The position numbers and the translations under genes were made by a program. From Lobosporangium transversale (lineage: Eukaryota > Mortierellomycota > Mortierellomycetes > Mortierellales > Mortierellaceae), in NCBI RefSeq assembly GCF_002105155.1, contig NW_019029021.1, forward strand, positions 186,001-250,000: a DNA stretch of 64,000 nt. The letters run 5' to 3'. A model generated the notes under the pieces. The model was not told the DNA's origin. It saw only the letters and a program-made list of their open reading frames with translations, and made no database searches. This document shows positions 45,716 through 56,792 of this stretch, in pieces. How positions within the stretch are numbered: the stretch's first letter is position 1; each line of letters opens with the position of its first letter.

Positions 45716-47477
45716 AGATTAATACCTGACAACAATGCTTCAAAAAAAAAAAAAAAAAACTTGTTTTAGGTCACTGTACGTACATGTACATCTTAACGGA
45801 GAGGCGATGGAACTTTTCCAGTTTTCTCTTTCCCAGCAAATTCCTCGTTAAAGATTAGGTGGATCTTGCTTTCCCCAAACCAGGATGAGCCATTTCGTTT
45901 CACGTAAATGGAAAATGATAATATATAATAAAAATATAGAAATATCGAGTACAGATTCCCCCAAGTTGATTAAGAGTTACGGGGATGACAAGCGTGGTTT
46001 TATCATTCTTGCTATGTCTTTACCAGTCCTATACATTCATTTTGGGAGGGTATGGCCAATTCTGACCTTTGCCATGAGGAAGGGGAGAAGGCTGATACCC
46101 TTCTCACACATAAGTTTATTTAACCAATTTATTGTATTCAGATGCGAAATAACTCTTCCACTTCATGCTGCTCTATAGCAGAGAGACGCTTGATACATTT
46201 TATTACTCCCACTAAAGGTCGCTGATCCTGTTCCTCGCATCTTCAGCCCCTTGCGACAAACAGGAGCGATTGGACGTGCGGGAACGCGATGGCTTTTGTC
46301 TTTCCAAAAAAAAAAAAAAAAAAAAAAAATCGAATAGAGATTAGGCTCCTGAATCATACTATACAGGTAATCATATAGGACAGGAAGAGCTACTTGGCGC
46401 TAATCTGGAATATTGAAAGAAACAAAGGTATCAAAGGCAACTTCAATTGAATGGATACTGTCCTGTTACTAATCAACTGGGGGTAGCATTAATTTTTTTA
46501 AAAAAGGCGGAAAGGGATGCTTTTTGAGATTTTCTCACCGATGGAGGGCGGGCTTTTATTGAACGCCTGGCTTTTTAGATACCACTTAGTTGCCTTGACG
46601 TTTTATCTAGTACTTGGTATCCTTTAGGATATACAGCTTGGTTGTCGAGAATGTTATAGGATAGCACATCTCATTCCACAGGTTGGTAGCACGGCCTAGT
46701 AAGCGATTATAGAAGCCAGCAGTGGTATTGGCCTGATTGCTCTTCAAGCCCAAGGACATGAATGAACGTACGCTACTCATTTGGCTGGCAGTGATTATTA
46801 CCGCTAAGTGTAATCCCTGACTGGCGTCTGCATTCAAATGGTCACAGACACTCCTCTGTCATGTTTGCAGAAATGGGGCAGAGAGCTGCTACATTTAGGT
46901 TTGGGCTTTTATACTTATCCTTGGTGTTTACTTTGTTGGTCAAGGAGTCAAGGGTATTTTGTTAAAAACTGGTTTGATGGAAACAAGCGAATTGACTGTC
47001 TTTGAGGCTCCTTTTTTTTTTGTAATGTCTTAATTGACTACCCTTGGTAGCTTTGGTTAGGGCAGCTGCTGTTATTTTAGTTTAGTTATACCCGTTGTTG
47101 GTTGAGTTGATTGCAACTGTGTCGTTTATTTTGGATGGTGTTTTTTGTGTTTTGGTGTTTTTTATTGGGCCCTTTGTTGAATTTGCTTACTAAATCTGCT
47201 TGCATAGTATGCTTCTTGGATCTTTTTTTGCGTCTACTACAGGATCTGTTTGTTGTCTTTTTTTTTTTATTTCTTTTCATTTATCCGTCCTTTGTTTCTG
47301 TCTTCGAGATGGCTCTTTGGTCCTTCGATCCTTCGTGGCGATTCCTCAATCCCTTGAGGCGGTTCTTCGGAGCAGTTATTGGTTCAGCTCTTCGTGGCGG
47401 CTGTTTGAGGTGGTTGTTCAAGGCAGTTTTTAATTTTTATTTTTTTTGGATGAGTTTTTTTAGGTTGACGGGAGTTT

Positions 47478-47509
<32 letters not shown>

Positions 47510-48173
47510 CGTTGATCCTCTTATTTTTTCGGATATTAGTTTTTTGAGGCTATTGTTTGTTCCTTTGTGTTTGGAATGAGATTTTTTCCTGGCACCTTTC
47601 TGCTGCGCCTGTTGTTGCTGTTATAGCTAACATCACTGTTAAAAATGAAATGCAGGTTAGTAACGCTGTTTCATATTATTCGCCGGACCTAATTAAACAA
47701 TCTTTCCGTATAGCATTGCACAGAAACTACTTATTGCATTGGCATTTGTAGGCAGCCGGAACTCATAATAGGTCGTTGCTACCCAGCGCTGCCTATGTTC
47801 CCGTCTGCTTTGGAGCATCTTTAGGCATGTCCTCCACTCAGGAACATCCACGCTGTGACCTTCCACCCCCGAATCCCTTGACAAGCCTTCGCTTCGGCTC
47901 AGTGGCTTCTTCCTTCTGGGACTATGGCCTGTGCTGGTTTCCATCCTAAGCTAGAATCAAGCCAAAACCGAACTGTTTCATAAAAGCTCTTATGTTTGGC
48001 TTGCATCTGCTCAGGAGAATCCAACCCAGATACCTGCCGGCAGTCCTGATACTTTGTTTCGACTCTAGCCTTCCGTGCGGTAGCCGATCCGAGGCTCTGG
48101 TTCAGACAGAGGTAGAACATAAGGCCTTAAAACATGGTGTAGAGATGCCATGCGCTAAGCTGTGTTAGGCATC
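45716..48173. other. Gene-poor stretch with unrecognised short frames
   Basis: An ATG frame at 45,885-46,178 (+) and one at 46,607-46,837 (-, containing FYNRLLGRATNLWNEMCYPI) have protein-like composition but no known family and no neighbouring exons I can defend. 47,090-47,515 on the minus strand is Lys/Asn/Arg-rich and may be a retrotransposon gag-like relic. 47,693-48,120 on the minus strand reads two more short frames. Poly-A/T runs occur at 46,305-46,329 and 47,482-47,508. Confidence 0.4.
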
Positions 48174-48182
48174 CCTGTCCTA

Positions 48183-48554
48183 GCTTAGCTCCTAGGAGCA
48201 CCTAAGGATGATAAGTTAGTGTTAATAGGCATCCGCTAGAACCATACCCCCGAGCTGCCTAAAGATCTCATCTAAGTAGAGAACAAAAAACAAAAAAAAT
48301 CAAGTTAGTATGCTCTTTAAAAAAAAAAAAAAAAAATCTATTTTACCTGAGGCGTTATAAAGTTGTAGTTCCTCTTTTCCACCCAAAGAGAGGCTTTGGC
48401 AACACCTTACGCCTATCCTACCCCTGTCCTGGCCCTGGCCCTGGTCCTGCTGAGGGGGGGATCTTTCTTGGAGGTCAACCCTCAGGGCATATGGTTCTAG
48501 CGAATGCCTATTAACACTAACTTACCATCCTTAGGCGAGCCTGAGGTATGTCCT
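48183..48554. mobile_element. MITE-like element with ~54-bp terminal inverted repeats
   Basis: The segment CCTAAGGATGATAAGTTAGT and onward (48,201-48,253) is repeated inverted at 48,481-48,535 with about five mismatches. The interior of about 230 bp is non-coding and includes a CCTGGC-type hexamer repeat at 48,425-48,450. CTGTCCTAG occurs as a direct repeat at 48,174-48,182 and 48,555-48,563, a candidate 9-bp target-site duplication. That would fit a Mutator-type non-autonomous element, although the outermost ~18 bp of the repeats match poorly. Confidence 0.6.
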
Positions 48555-48812
48555 CTGTCCTAGATAAACCATAACTCCGGACGCGCCCCGAGCAAAGCCA
48601 ACGCAGCCAGCAAAGCGAAATCTAGAAATAGTACTATTAAAATCACCTCCGTTTCCGCCGACGACGATGTCGATGCCTCCGGTGCATATGCATATATACA
48701 GACTAGTTTCAAATGTATGGATATCAGAAGATCAAATGCTTTTGCCGCCGCCTTGGTCTTGGTGTGTGAGTACTCAGTGGCGCCATTTTTTACTGGGGCA
48801 CCCTGATGATTT

Positions 48813-48952
48813 CTAGGGCACAGTCTGTGAAGCGGTCTCCTTGTCTAACGAAACCATGGCAGTCTCAACGTCGTTGATGGACGCAGCGTCAAATGACAGC
48901 ATGATAATGAGAAGCAAAGATAGCTTCAAAAGGATTTCAAGGTGTATTTCAT
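48813..48952 (-). pseudogene. Relic of a small secreted protein
   Basis: An ATG at 48,952 starts MKYTLKSF and stops at once. One frame over, the sequence continues LKLSLLLIIMLSFDAASIND, a typical signal-peptide core and cleavage region, then VETAMVSLDKETASQTVP and a stop. A single-base indel would explain the break. A TATAAAT lies about 165 bp upstream (49,116-49,122). The mature part is not recognisable. Confidence 0.4.
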
Positions 48953-49115
48953 GGCAAAATGAGGAAAGTAAAACACCGTTGATTCTAAGCGACCAGGGTG
49001 GGCATTACTAAGAATAAAGCTATGACGACTAACAACAGCCGCACGAAGGAAGAATGGGGCCTTTGACAAGGTAGAAGATGAAGTGTGCTTTTGTGAAAGG
49101 GAGGGTGCGGTTCAC

Positions 49116-49122
49116 ATTTATA
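49116..49122 (-). promoter_or_regulatory. TATA-box candidate
   Basis: TATAAAT on the minus strand, followed by a pyrimidine-rich leader toward the secreted-protein relic. Suggestive by position only. Confidence 0.35.
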
Positions 49123-49880
49123 CTTGGGAGAGAGTGAGATGATCCTTAACCTAGGCTCCTTTACCACGTTTGGAAGCTCGTGTGGCTTATGGCAGGCGTG
49201 GTATAATTATTGCATGCGTAGATGTAAAGGAATGTTTAAAAAATAGGACGTCAAAAAAACAATGCGTAAAGGACACGAAGAATAAGAGCCCGGATACAGA
49301 ACAGAGGAATAAAGGCTGAGCGAAATTAAAGTTATGACGCAACATTCTACACGTGTTGGCTACATGCAGCCTTAATCTCATAAACATACAGGTTTGTTTG
49401 TGTTACACCCTTGCATAGTTGTTGCCCATACTTGAACACATATACATTAAGAACAGGCTGATTGGTCCAGAAACAAACATGAACACAACGCTCCCGTATT
49501 TACAGGAAATATAGATTAATATCGACGTACTATATCGAACGGGATTAGTAAAACAACAGGCTGTTGTCCGATTCATTTGTTATGCTTTAGGATAATTTCT
49601 TATGAACATGTTACTTTTAAAGATACAGCCAAATAAAGATATATCTCTACATGCTATTAAAATTTGCATCGTGGCGATGAACTACATCCTTATATCGCAG
49701 CCTCGACATCAAGGACGCAATTGAATCTATTCAGGAGCCTGACAGCATAGTTTATCTATTATATTATTTGCTTTTGCATTTAAAAGTAAGCTGCGAAGCC
49801 TAGTATTAATTTGTCAAGGCTAGGCGGGCATTATTCCGAGGGATGCGTAAGGTAAATCAGACTATGAGGATAAGCTGCTT
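49123..49880. other. No supported feature
   Basis: About 750 bp of A/T-rich unique sequence. Short frames occur on the minus strand at 49,187-49,387, but nothing recognisable was seen. Confidence 0.4.
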
Positions 49881-49889
49881 TTTTCTTCT

Positions 49890-50330
49890 TTTAGCTCCGT
49901 TGGATCTGAAGTAATAATTGAGAATTTAAAAGCAGTGAAAAAAAAGCCTGTCAATTTGGCGATCACATTTAAGAAGAATGTTGTCTGAGTGAATATCACC
50001 ATGTGCAACACCTAATCTGTAAATCACTAGAGTTGGCGCCGTACTGTTAAATCGGGTTATGGGAGGAATCAAAGCATCGTCTGCGCCCTCTAGGGCTCAT
50101 TTAGCAAACCAAGTTCGCGTGAAAGTCGATAGAGAGCCATATTTCGGTCCATGTAGCCTTATATGACCATGGAGTTGCTTGAGCGAACTAGCTGGATCTT
50201 GAGGTGGCATGCCTCATGCGCGATATGCAGCTGGATAGCTGCTGCCTTAGTTCAAGTGGAGGGAAGCCGGTTGTTTCATTTCTATTCGGAGCAGGATCGA
50301 GTTGAAGTCATTTTGCCAAATCTGAGTCTC
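49890..50330 (-). pseudogene. Protein-kinase-like relic
   Basis: The minus strand reads LGVAHGDIHSDNILLKCDRQ at about 50,015-49,950, a good match to a kinase catalytic loop (HxDxxxxN with Gly in place of Arg, as in many fungal kinase families). Upstream in fragmented frames are pieces such as HGPKYGSLSTF. Stops and frame changes interrupt it on both sides. No activation-loop DFG or intact ATP-binding lobe can be assembled. Confidence 0.4.
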
Positions 50331-51840
50331 TAAATTCCCTGCCGCCAGCTTTAAAGCTTTGTGCGGACGAAAGCAAGGATTGAACAGACCCAGTGTCCTC
50401 ACGAAGATATCCTAAAGCGAACTCTCCACAAAATAATGCCTTTGTTTCGGTTCGGAATAGTCCGGTGTGGTATCAAGCGGCATCTGGAGCACGGTTTAAG
50501 ACAGACCTGTAGATGATACTGAAGCCGCAGCAAGCAAAAAAAAAAAAAAAAAAAAAAAGTATGAAGTGACAATTAATTGTTAGATTAGTATGGAGACCAA
50601 CTCGGTAACATATTTCTAACAAAAAGAACGTAGAGAATAATAAAGGTAGGCATTTGGTGTTTTGTCTACCTTTGGGCTGTGGGTGGAAGGTGTGGAAACT
50701 GGTGAAAGTTGATAAATGTGCAGAGAAGTGGAGGCGAGTGAAAGATGAACGTAATGGATCAACATGATACAGTTCGGTATATAGTTTTTTGCTGATTTTT
50801 TTTACTGATTTTTATTACTTCCTTGGCATGCACTAGTGCTTGCATCCCAGTTCTTGTCATATCAAGTACTACTATACGCCGTAAATGTGGCTTCGTATGG
50901 ACGCCAATATGTCAATAGCCGGTTGTTTTATACACCCGTAGTGCAGAGAACTGCCTGTTATTAATGAAAGCTAAATAGGCAAATTTGCCCGCTTTACGGT
51001 CCAATGTTTCTTTTGCTTTAAGTCACGAAGGGGAAGCTGATTTTCTACGTCTACGGACCATTCCATCTCGGTTTGATTTCCTAGTGTTGGCAATAGCACC
51101 TCAAACCATCATTTTAGATCGCTCAATTCTAAGAAGAGACTTGGATACAATTTTCTCATCCTCTTTAGAGCGAAGCTTTAGCCTAATTCAAAGCAAGATC
51201 CACAAGGCTAAACAATACTTTCTCATTCCATACATGTCCATTCATTTCCTCTTCAGTGAAAGCAAGTCAAGCTGTGACATGCCTCTCTTCATATCTTTGC
51301 TTCTTAATTACAACATAACTGAAGAAGAACTTGTTTCTATGTAGCACAAAACGGATATTCTTTTGACTGAAAAGCTTGCGGATGCCATCAGTAATCTATA
51401 GAGTTGCACCGCTATTCTTGTTAACACTGACGACAAGAGCCTTGAAGTTCAGACGGTCGCATATCCATTCCAAATTTTTCTCGCTGTCCTATCTTTTAAT
51501 CAGGTCTCGAGCTTTTCGAATGTGGGATACTATGATCTTGGCGATTGTAATCTCATAGAATCCAACGATCCTGTCTTTCTGTTCGAAAGGCATACTGCAA
51601 TTGAAAAAAGGAAAAAATAAATAAATAGATACTGATAATAATGAATGAAAGTGGTGGCATTATCTTGAGGATCGGGAGACAGTGTTTATTCATTTTTCGT
51701 CGATTTGAAGACAAAACATTTCTTCATGCCTGACTTTAGAAGACAAACAAACAAACATGTCGTAAAAATGGATGAAAAAGCTATCTGTATTAAATATATA
51801 CATGCTAAACATGTGCAAATAACATTTGCCAATATATCTT
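50331..51840. other. Gene-poor stretch, one unrecognised open frame
   Basis: A + frame at 50,985-51,344 without an ATG start reads LRLRTIPSRFDFLVLAIAPQ and ends NITEEELVSM. Its composition is protein-like but unknown, possibly an exon remnant. A run of about 22 adenines lies at 50,537-50,558. Nothing else was recognised. Confidence 0.35.
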
Positions 51841-51844
51841 TACT

Positions 51845-52330
51845 TTAGTGGTCAACGACAGCGTTGTCAGCTACTCTGATATCGAGAGCTAACGGCTTAA
51901 AACTGCTCTTAAGCTTCGTAAACCAACAGGATACAACAAATAAAGCATCGGGGCTAGTGGACTGCAAATTGGCGATAAAAGAATATGACAGCTCAATACC
52001 ATGGAGGAAATGGACCACGACTCGATGAGCCCCTGCCAACAGGGTATAGGAGGGACAATTAACGAGCTGAATTGAGTTCAACCATCACATTCTTTTAAAA
52101 AAAAAAAGTGTGTCCCATGTAACATGGTCCGCATTAGTGTTTGTCCAATCCTTCGCGGAATGCAATACAACAAGCGTTGCATCAAGGCACTGTTGAAGAT
52201 CCTGCTAGGGGTAAGTTGTGTAAGGAAGCATCGCGAGGGTAATGAAGACAGTGCACACACTTCAGTAAGGCGATTAGTGCGATTCCACAACCAACAATGA
52301 ATATAGAAAGTAGAATCTTTACCTTGTCAT
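51845..52330 (-). pseudogene. Possible decayed surface or secreted protein gene
   Basis: Downstream of a CRE/TATA-like promoter, an ATG at 52,330 is followed by a candidate GT-AG intron and further short open frames. The clearest is 52,072-51,845, reading NSIQLVNCPSYTLLAGAHRV and on to SSFKPLALDIRVADNAVVDH and a stop. The frames do not join without a shift at a poly-A/T run near 52,096. Faintly similar in pattern to fungal secreted beta-sandwich proteins, but I cannot name it. Confidence 0.3.
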
Positions 52331-52370
52331 GGTGAAGAAGCCAGCAAGTGTCTTTGGGTGCCCGCTCCCG

Positions 52371-52384
52371 TATATATGACGTCA
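52371..52384 (-). promoter_or_regulatory. CRE palindrome adjoining a TATA box
   Basis: On the minus strand TGACGTCA is followed directly by TATATA, 41 bp before an ATG at 52,330. TGACGTCA is the consensus site of CREB/ATF-type bZIP factors. Confidence 0.45.
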
Positions 52385-53511
52385 CTGGATTTCGATCCCT
52401 GTAGCGGCTGTGTTGTTGAGGCTCTCTTTTGTGCCACCTCCTGAGAACGGGAAAGAGAAAGAGAATCTGGTGAGTTTACTGTAACGAAGAAAAGCAATAG
52501 ATCAAAATTGACTCTCCTTCCATGTCTATTCCCAGAGGAGAAGAGGGAGAGGGAAAGAGAAAGAGAGTGTGTCTGCAGAGTCCTCTGCCATGAGCAAAAC
52601 CACGGATCAGGGGGTGAGTAAAAGGATGGATGGTCGGCTCGAGGCCGTGCAAGTATTCGTGATGGGGGAACAAAGTGATCCCATCTTCATATGACAAAGA
52701 CTAAAGAGGGCTATGAATCCCAGTCGATTTCAAATGACAGATCAGATATTTCCAAAAATAAAAATAAAAGTAATTATGCCATATCTGTAATACAAAATAA
52801 AAAGCAGCTCAAGCCATCCTGTTCACATTCACTGCAAACGAATCTTCAGTCAAGTTGCCCAAACTCTTTATCCCATCTCATTCATCATCGGAAGACGTGG
52901 TCAAAATTTCCCATGTGTATACCCAGGTTGCAATGTCGTATTGTATCGATAGTATAGTGACAAAGAAGAATGCACAGACAATTTTGGTCCTTGTAACATT
53001 CATTGAAAAAAAAGGTTCTTCTATGTTTGTCTTGTTTATAACAAGGAGATCCGTTTTATTTTCTTTCACAAGCACATGTTACGGACAAAATAGCTCCTTT
53101 AGCCCATTCATCAGATCCGCGTGTGTATGCATGCGTATCTTTGATATTGAGAGCGAAAAAAAAAATACGACATTACATGATCATGAACTTATTCGCTTTT
53201 ATCTCTTTTTTTACTTTGGGTTTGTAATGACTTCTACACCTCTTTTATTCTTCTTGGATTTTTGCTTTTCTTTCTTCTTGTCTTCACCTACTTACTGTAT
53301 CGCCTCTTTTGTTTAAGAACTATCTATCTTTTCATCTTCATACTAATGCCCCTCAAAAATTCTCGCACAATCTACATCAGTAATTTGTCAAATACATCCT
53401 TCGTTTGTTAAAATCGCTAGATCGGCTCCCTACAACTTTATTGTTAGCATCCATTTGTTTTTAGGGTCAGATTAGACTCCACACTTGACATAAAGAGCTT
53501 CGGATGAAATC
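52385..53511. other. Intergenic, upstream of the bHLH gene
   Basis: About 1.1 kb. A + frame at 52,855-53,316 is open but Phe/Ser-rich in its second half and lacks a recognisable domain. GAGAAAGAGA-type repeats lie at 52,450-52,470 and 52,540-52,570. The start-proximal part probably holds the bHLH promoter. Confidence 0.4.
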
Positions 53512-55438
53512 ATGCAGCATCCTCCACAGAGAAACCCCCCTCTACAGCAACTGCACACGCAAGCCCATCATAACTTGGGACAACAGCAGCAGCAGCAGCA
53601 ACAGCAACGCGATCAGCTAAGTGGGGCTGAGCATACCCATTCCAGAAATACGACTGGATCGGTACCACTAGAGGACTTTTCTGCCCCTCGTAATAATCAT
53701 CCTCCTTCTTTCCAACAGCTCACACAGAGCAACGCGATCTCGGGCTTTGGTGGTGGATTAAGCCTCACGATACCCTCGTCACCAAATAATAGTGGCGGTA
53801 GCCCTATGCTTTCAGGCCTTGCGTCTGGCGCTGGCGCAGATACCATAGGGAACCATGGCTTTGGGAATAACAGCCATAACAATACCAGTAGCAGCCGCAA
53901 TGATAATAATGACAATACTATCACTGGCTTCGAGTCCTTAGAATCATTAGCTTCGCTATCTGTACTATCTCCCACACTATCGACACCTGGGGGTAGCGGA
54001 AGAAGGAACTCTAGTTCGAGCACATCCACTGGATATTTTTCATCTTCGTTTCACCCGCCACAGAGCTTGCCAATGATATACCAAAATCAGCCAATAGGAC
54101 CCCTATCCAATAACAGTAATGATGGGAGTGGTGGCGGTGGTGGAGAACATGTTGTTGATAACAATGATAGCAACATGAATGGATCGTATTACAATCAAAC
54201 AACACCGTCATCATCGTTCCAGAATACATATTACCAAAACTCTACTCAAGATCTGCTTACGTCTCAACAAGGACAGAGGAAGCGGCAACAGGGAGCTTAT
54301 TACCAACATCAGCAACAGCATCAGTATCAGCAGTATCAGCAACAGCAACCATCGTCGTCTGCTCGTTCGTTACCCTTGCCAGCATACTCTACTTCTTCAT
54401 TATCTTCATCACTTCCCGTATATTCAACTAGCCTACAACAGTATAGCCAACAGCAGCGGTATCGCCAGCCAACAGTTCTATCGCAGCAACAGCAGCAGGA
54501 TCAATTTTATCGTTCTTTAGCACAGTCATCAACTCAACAACAACGCTATCATCAGGAAAGCATACCTTTACCCCATCCGACATCTCAAAGCGTCCTGTCC
54601 ACATCTTCCTTTCCGCACGAGGGACCACCTCGAGCCAGAAGCAAGAGTTTGACTGTAGTCACAAGCACAGCTATGAAGACAAATACGAATGCGGACACCG
54701 CAGCTGTTCCTCCTTCAAATTCAGGCTCACAATCAGCATCGTTAGAAACAGCCTCCAGTCATGAAGGCGGTACCAAAAAAGTTTATATTCCAGCACGACC
54801 ACGGATGATCCCTCCACGTCCGCCACAAACGTCTGCTCCCAGAAAATATCATGGCCGTCAAATACGTAAGTTGTCAGCTCCATCGATTAATCATTATCAA
54901 GTGTCCGGGATGCAGGAGCTTGTGCCGCCAGCAAGACGAATGGCCCATATCCAATCAGAGCAAAAGCGACGCGAAAAGATTAATGCAGGATTTGAAGAAC
55001 TCAAAAGCGTGATACCAGAGTAAGAGATTTTTTTGTGATGGAATATCAAACAGTCTCCTTTGCGTGTCTGTCTTTATGAACATTCTGCATCAAAAATCAA
55101 TAACCAAACTAAAATTTTAATTCTGGGTTGATCTTCAAACCTTGTGCTGGCAATAAAACTTTCAGGTGTGCACAAAACACAGACTCAAAAGCCACTATCC
55201 TTAGGAAAGGTATGTTTATGCTGTCATATGCCTCTTTCTTCCCTACCCCCGAAAAAAAAAAAAAAAAAAAAAAGACGCGTTTTATTTTATTTTTATCCTG
55301 CCGCGCATTGACTTTTTTTTTTTTTTTTTTTTTTTTTTAACAGCTGTGGACCGGATATTAGAACTTGAAGATGAATTACGGAAGTATACAGGCGAGTTTC
55401 ATTATGTGCCCGAGGATTCTAAAGAACGTGAGGAGTAG
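53512..55438 (+). CDS. bHLH transcription factor
   Basis: Three exons, 53512-55019, 55166-55209 and 55344-55438, total 1647 nt and 548 residues. The first ~470 residues are low complexity: Gln tracts, Ser/Asn/Gly-rich stretches and a Pro-rich part. The bHLH lies at about 475-535 and is assembled across both introns: RRMAHIQSEQKRREKINAGF at 475-494, then EELKSVIPE-CAQNTDSKATILRK, then AVDRILELEDELRKY. The basic region has the His/Glu/Arg pattern (H-x3-E-x3-R) needed to bind CANNTG E-boxes. Only about 20 residues follow the second helix, so there is no full leucine zipper. It therefore must dimerise through the HLH alone or with a partner. A PAS-domain gene follows on the same strand 1.35 kb downstream. 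Targets are unknown. Confidence 0.88.
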
Positions 55439-56578
55439 ACGTGTAATAGCCATTGAAATGTATAATTTGTAAATATTTAATAAACCCTACATTTATTTCA
55501 CATCGTTTGGTTGCACTTGTCGCTGGTTGGCTGATTTTTTTTGACGTACATGTACATGGATAGAGGATTTCTACGACTCTTTGCCGAAATTGGGATCAGT
55601 TCGTTGGTCATTGGTCAGTTCTTCATTCACAAAGCGTTGAGAGTCCGGAAAAAATTATATTTGGGCTAACAGTTGCAGGGAGAAAAGAGAAAAAAGAGAT
55701 TGAGATAAACCTCCTTCGTTACTCAAACTTCATTCTTTCCACACACAGCATCAGTTTTGTGCGTCCATGCTTAAAAAAAAAAAGGGATAAATGCATGTAA
55801 AGTTGTCGCTCAACCGCAAAATGTTCGTGGCATTAGCTGATTCCATGCTGCATCTTTGTGTCACAAGGCGCTACTGACTTTGGCTTTGGCTGCACTGCAT
55901 GGGCCAAGCAAAAATAGATGGTCATTTTGTACAAGTCTGGCTGCTGTACGCGCGTAGTGAAAACACTTTCACTTCATTTCAGCACACAGAGCCCTGTCTC
56001 AGTCTTCGCATTCTGTCTCCTCACACTTTGCTCAGCCCGCATAGACCAAGCTGTGCTTTCATATCCAATGCTCTTCTTGACTTGGCTGTATTTTGGCAGC
56101 TCAAAGTTTGCTTTGATACTGTGTAAATGAAGAGGTTGGAATTTTCTTTTATGTCTTCCTTTTTCTCCCCAACCCCCTTCTTTTTCTCTTCCCAAATTTG
56201 GGGAAACCTCTTTGTTTGGGAACAGCTTGCAACAAGGATTGAAAAGAAGCAACTTAGCCTGTGGATAATTTACAATGTGATGTTGTTCAACAACAACTAC
56301 CTCTTTTCTTACTGCCTTGCTTCATGTAAACACTTCTTTCGTCAACTTTCTTTCCGACACAAAAAAAAAAAAAAAAAAAAAAAAAAAGCACCTCTTCCTG
56401 CATCCTGCACACTTCTGCACTCTGCACTCTGCACTCTGCAAGCAACACTGGCAATTTTATTGTTTTTCTTTTTTTCTGCATCTCTTCTTCTCTCTGCCTT
56501 TTCTTTTCCCACTCTCACTAACCTCCTGCTCTAGATCTCCTTTTACAGAACTTCTTGTTTCACATCATTCAGAGTTTT

Positions 56579-56614
<36 letters not shown>

Positions 56615-56792
56615 TATACTTTTTAAACTTCCCTTCTTTTCATCCTAACCTTGATACTCAGACAGAAGCTTCAATTCTTTATTTTGTTTCTTTAACCAAC
56701 AGCAGCAACCAACAGCAGCAACCAACAGCAGCAACCAACAGCAGCAACAAACAGCAATACTAACAACAGTAAGAACAAGAACAACTAATCGC
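55439..56792. other. Intergenic and leader of the PAS gene, with simple repeats
   Basis: Contains an AATAAA at 55,479-55,484 after the bHLH stop, a poly-A run of about 27 at 56,361-56,387, a 7-bp TCTGCAC repeat at 56,413-56,440, (TA)n at 56,580-56,612 and a 13-bp aaccaacagcagc repeat at 56,695-56,755. The last lies within 100 bp of the PAS start codon and may be in its leader. No recognised gene. Confidence 0.55.

Noticed and set aside
55344-56792. A single continuous bHLH-PAS gene
   Set aside because: The bHLH exon ends in a clear TAG, with no good donor before it and a polyadenylation-like AATAAA soon after. Kept as a hypothesis in the findings but not as the gene model.
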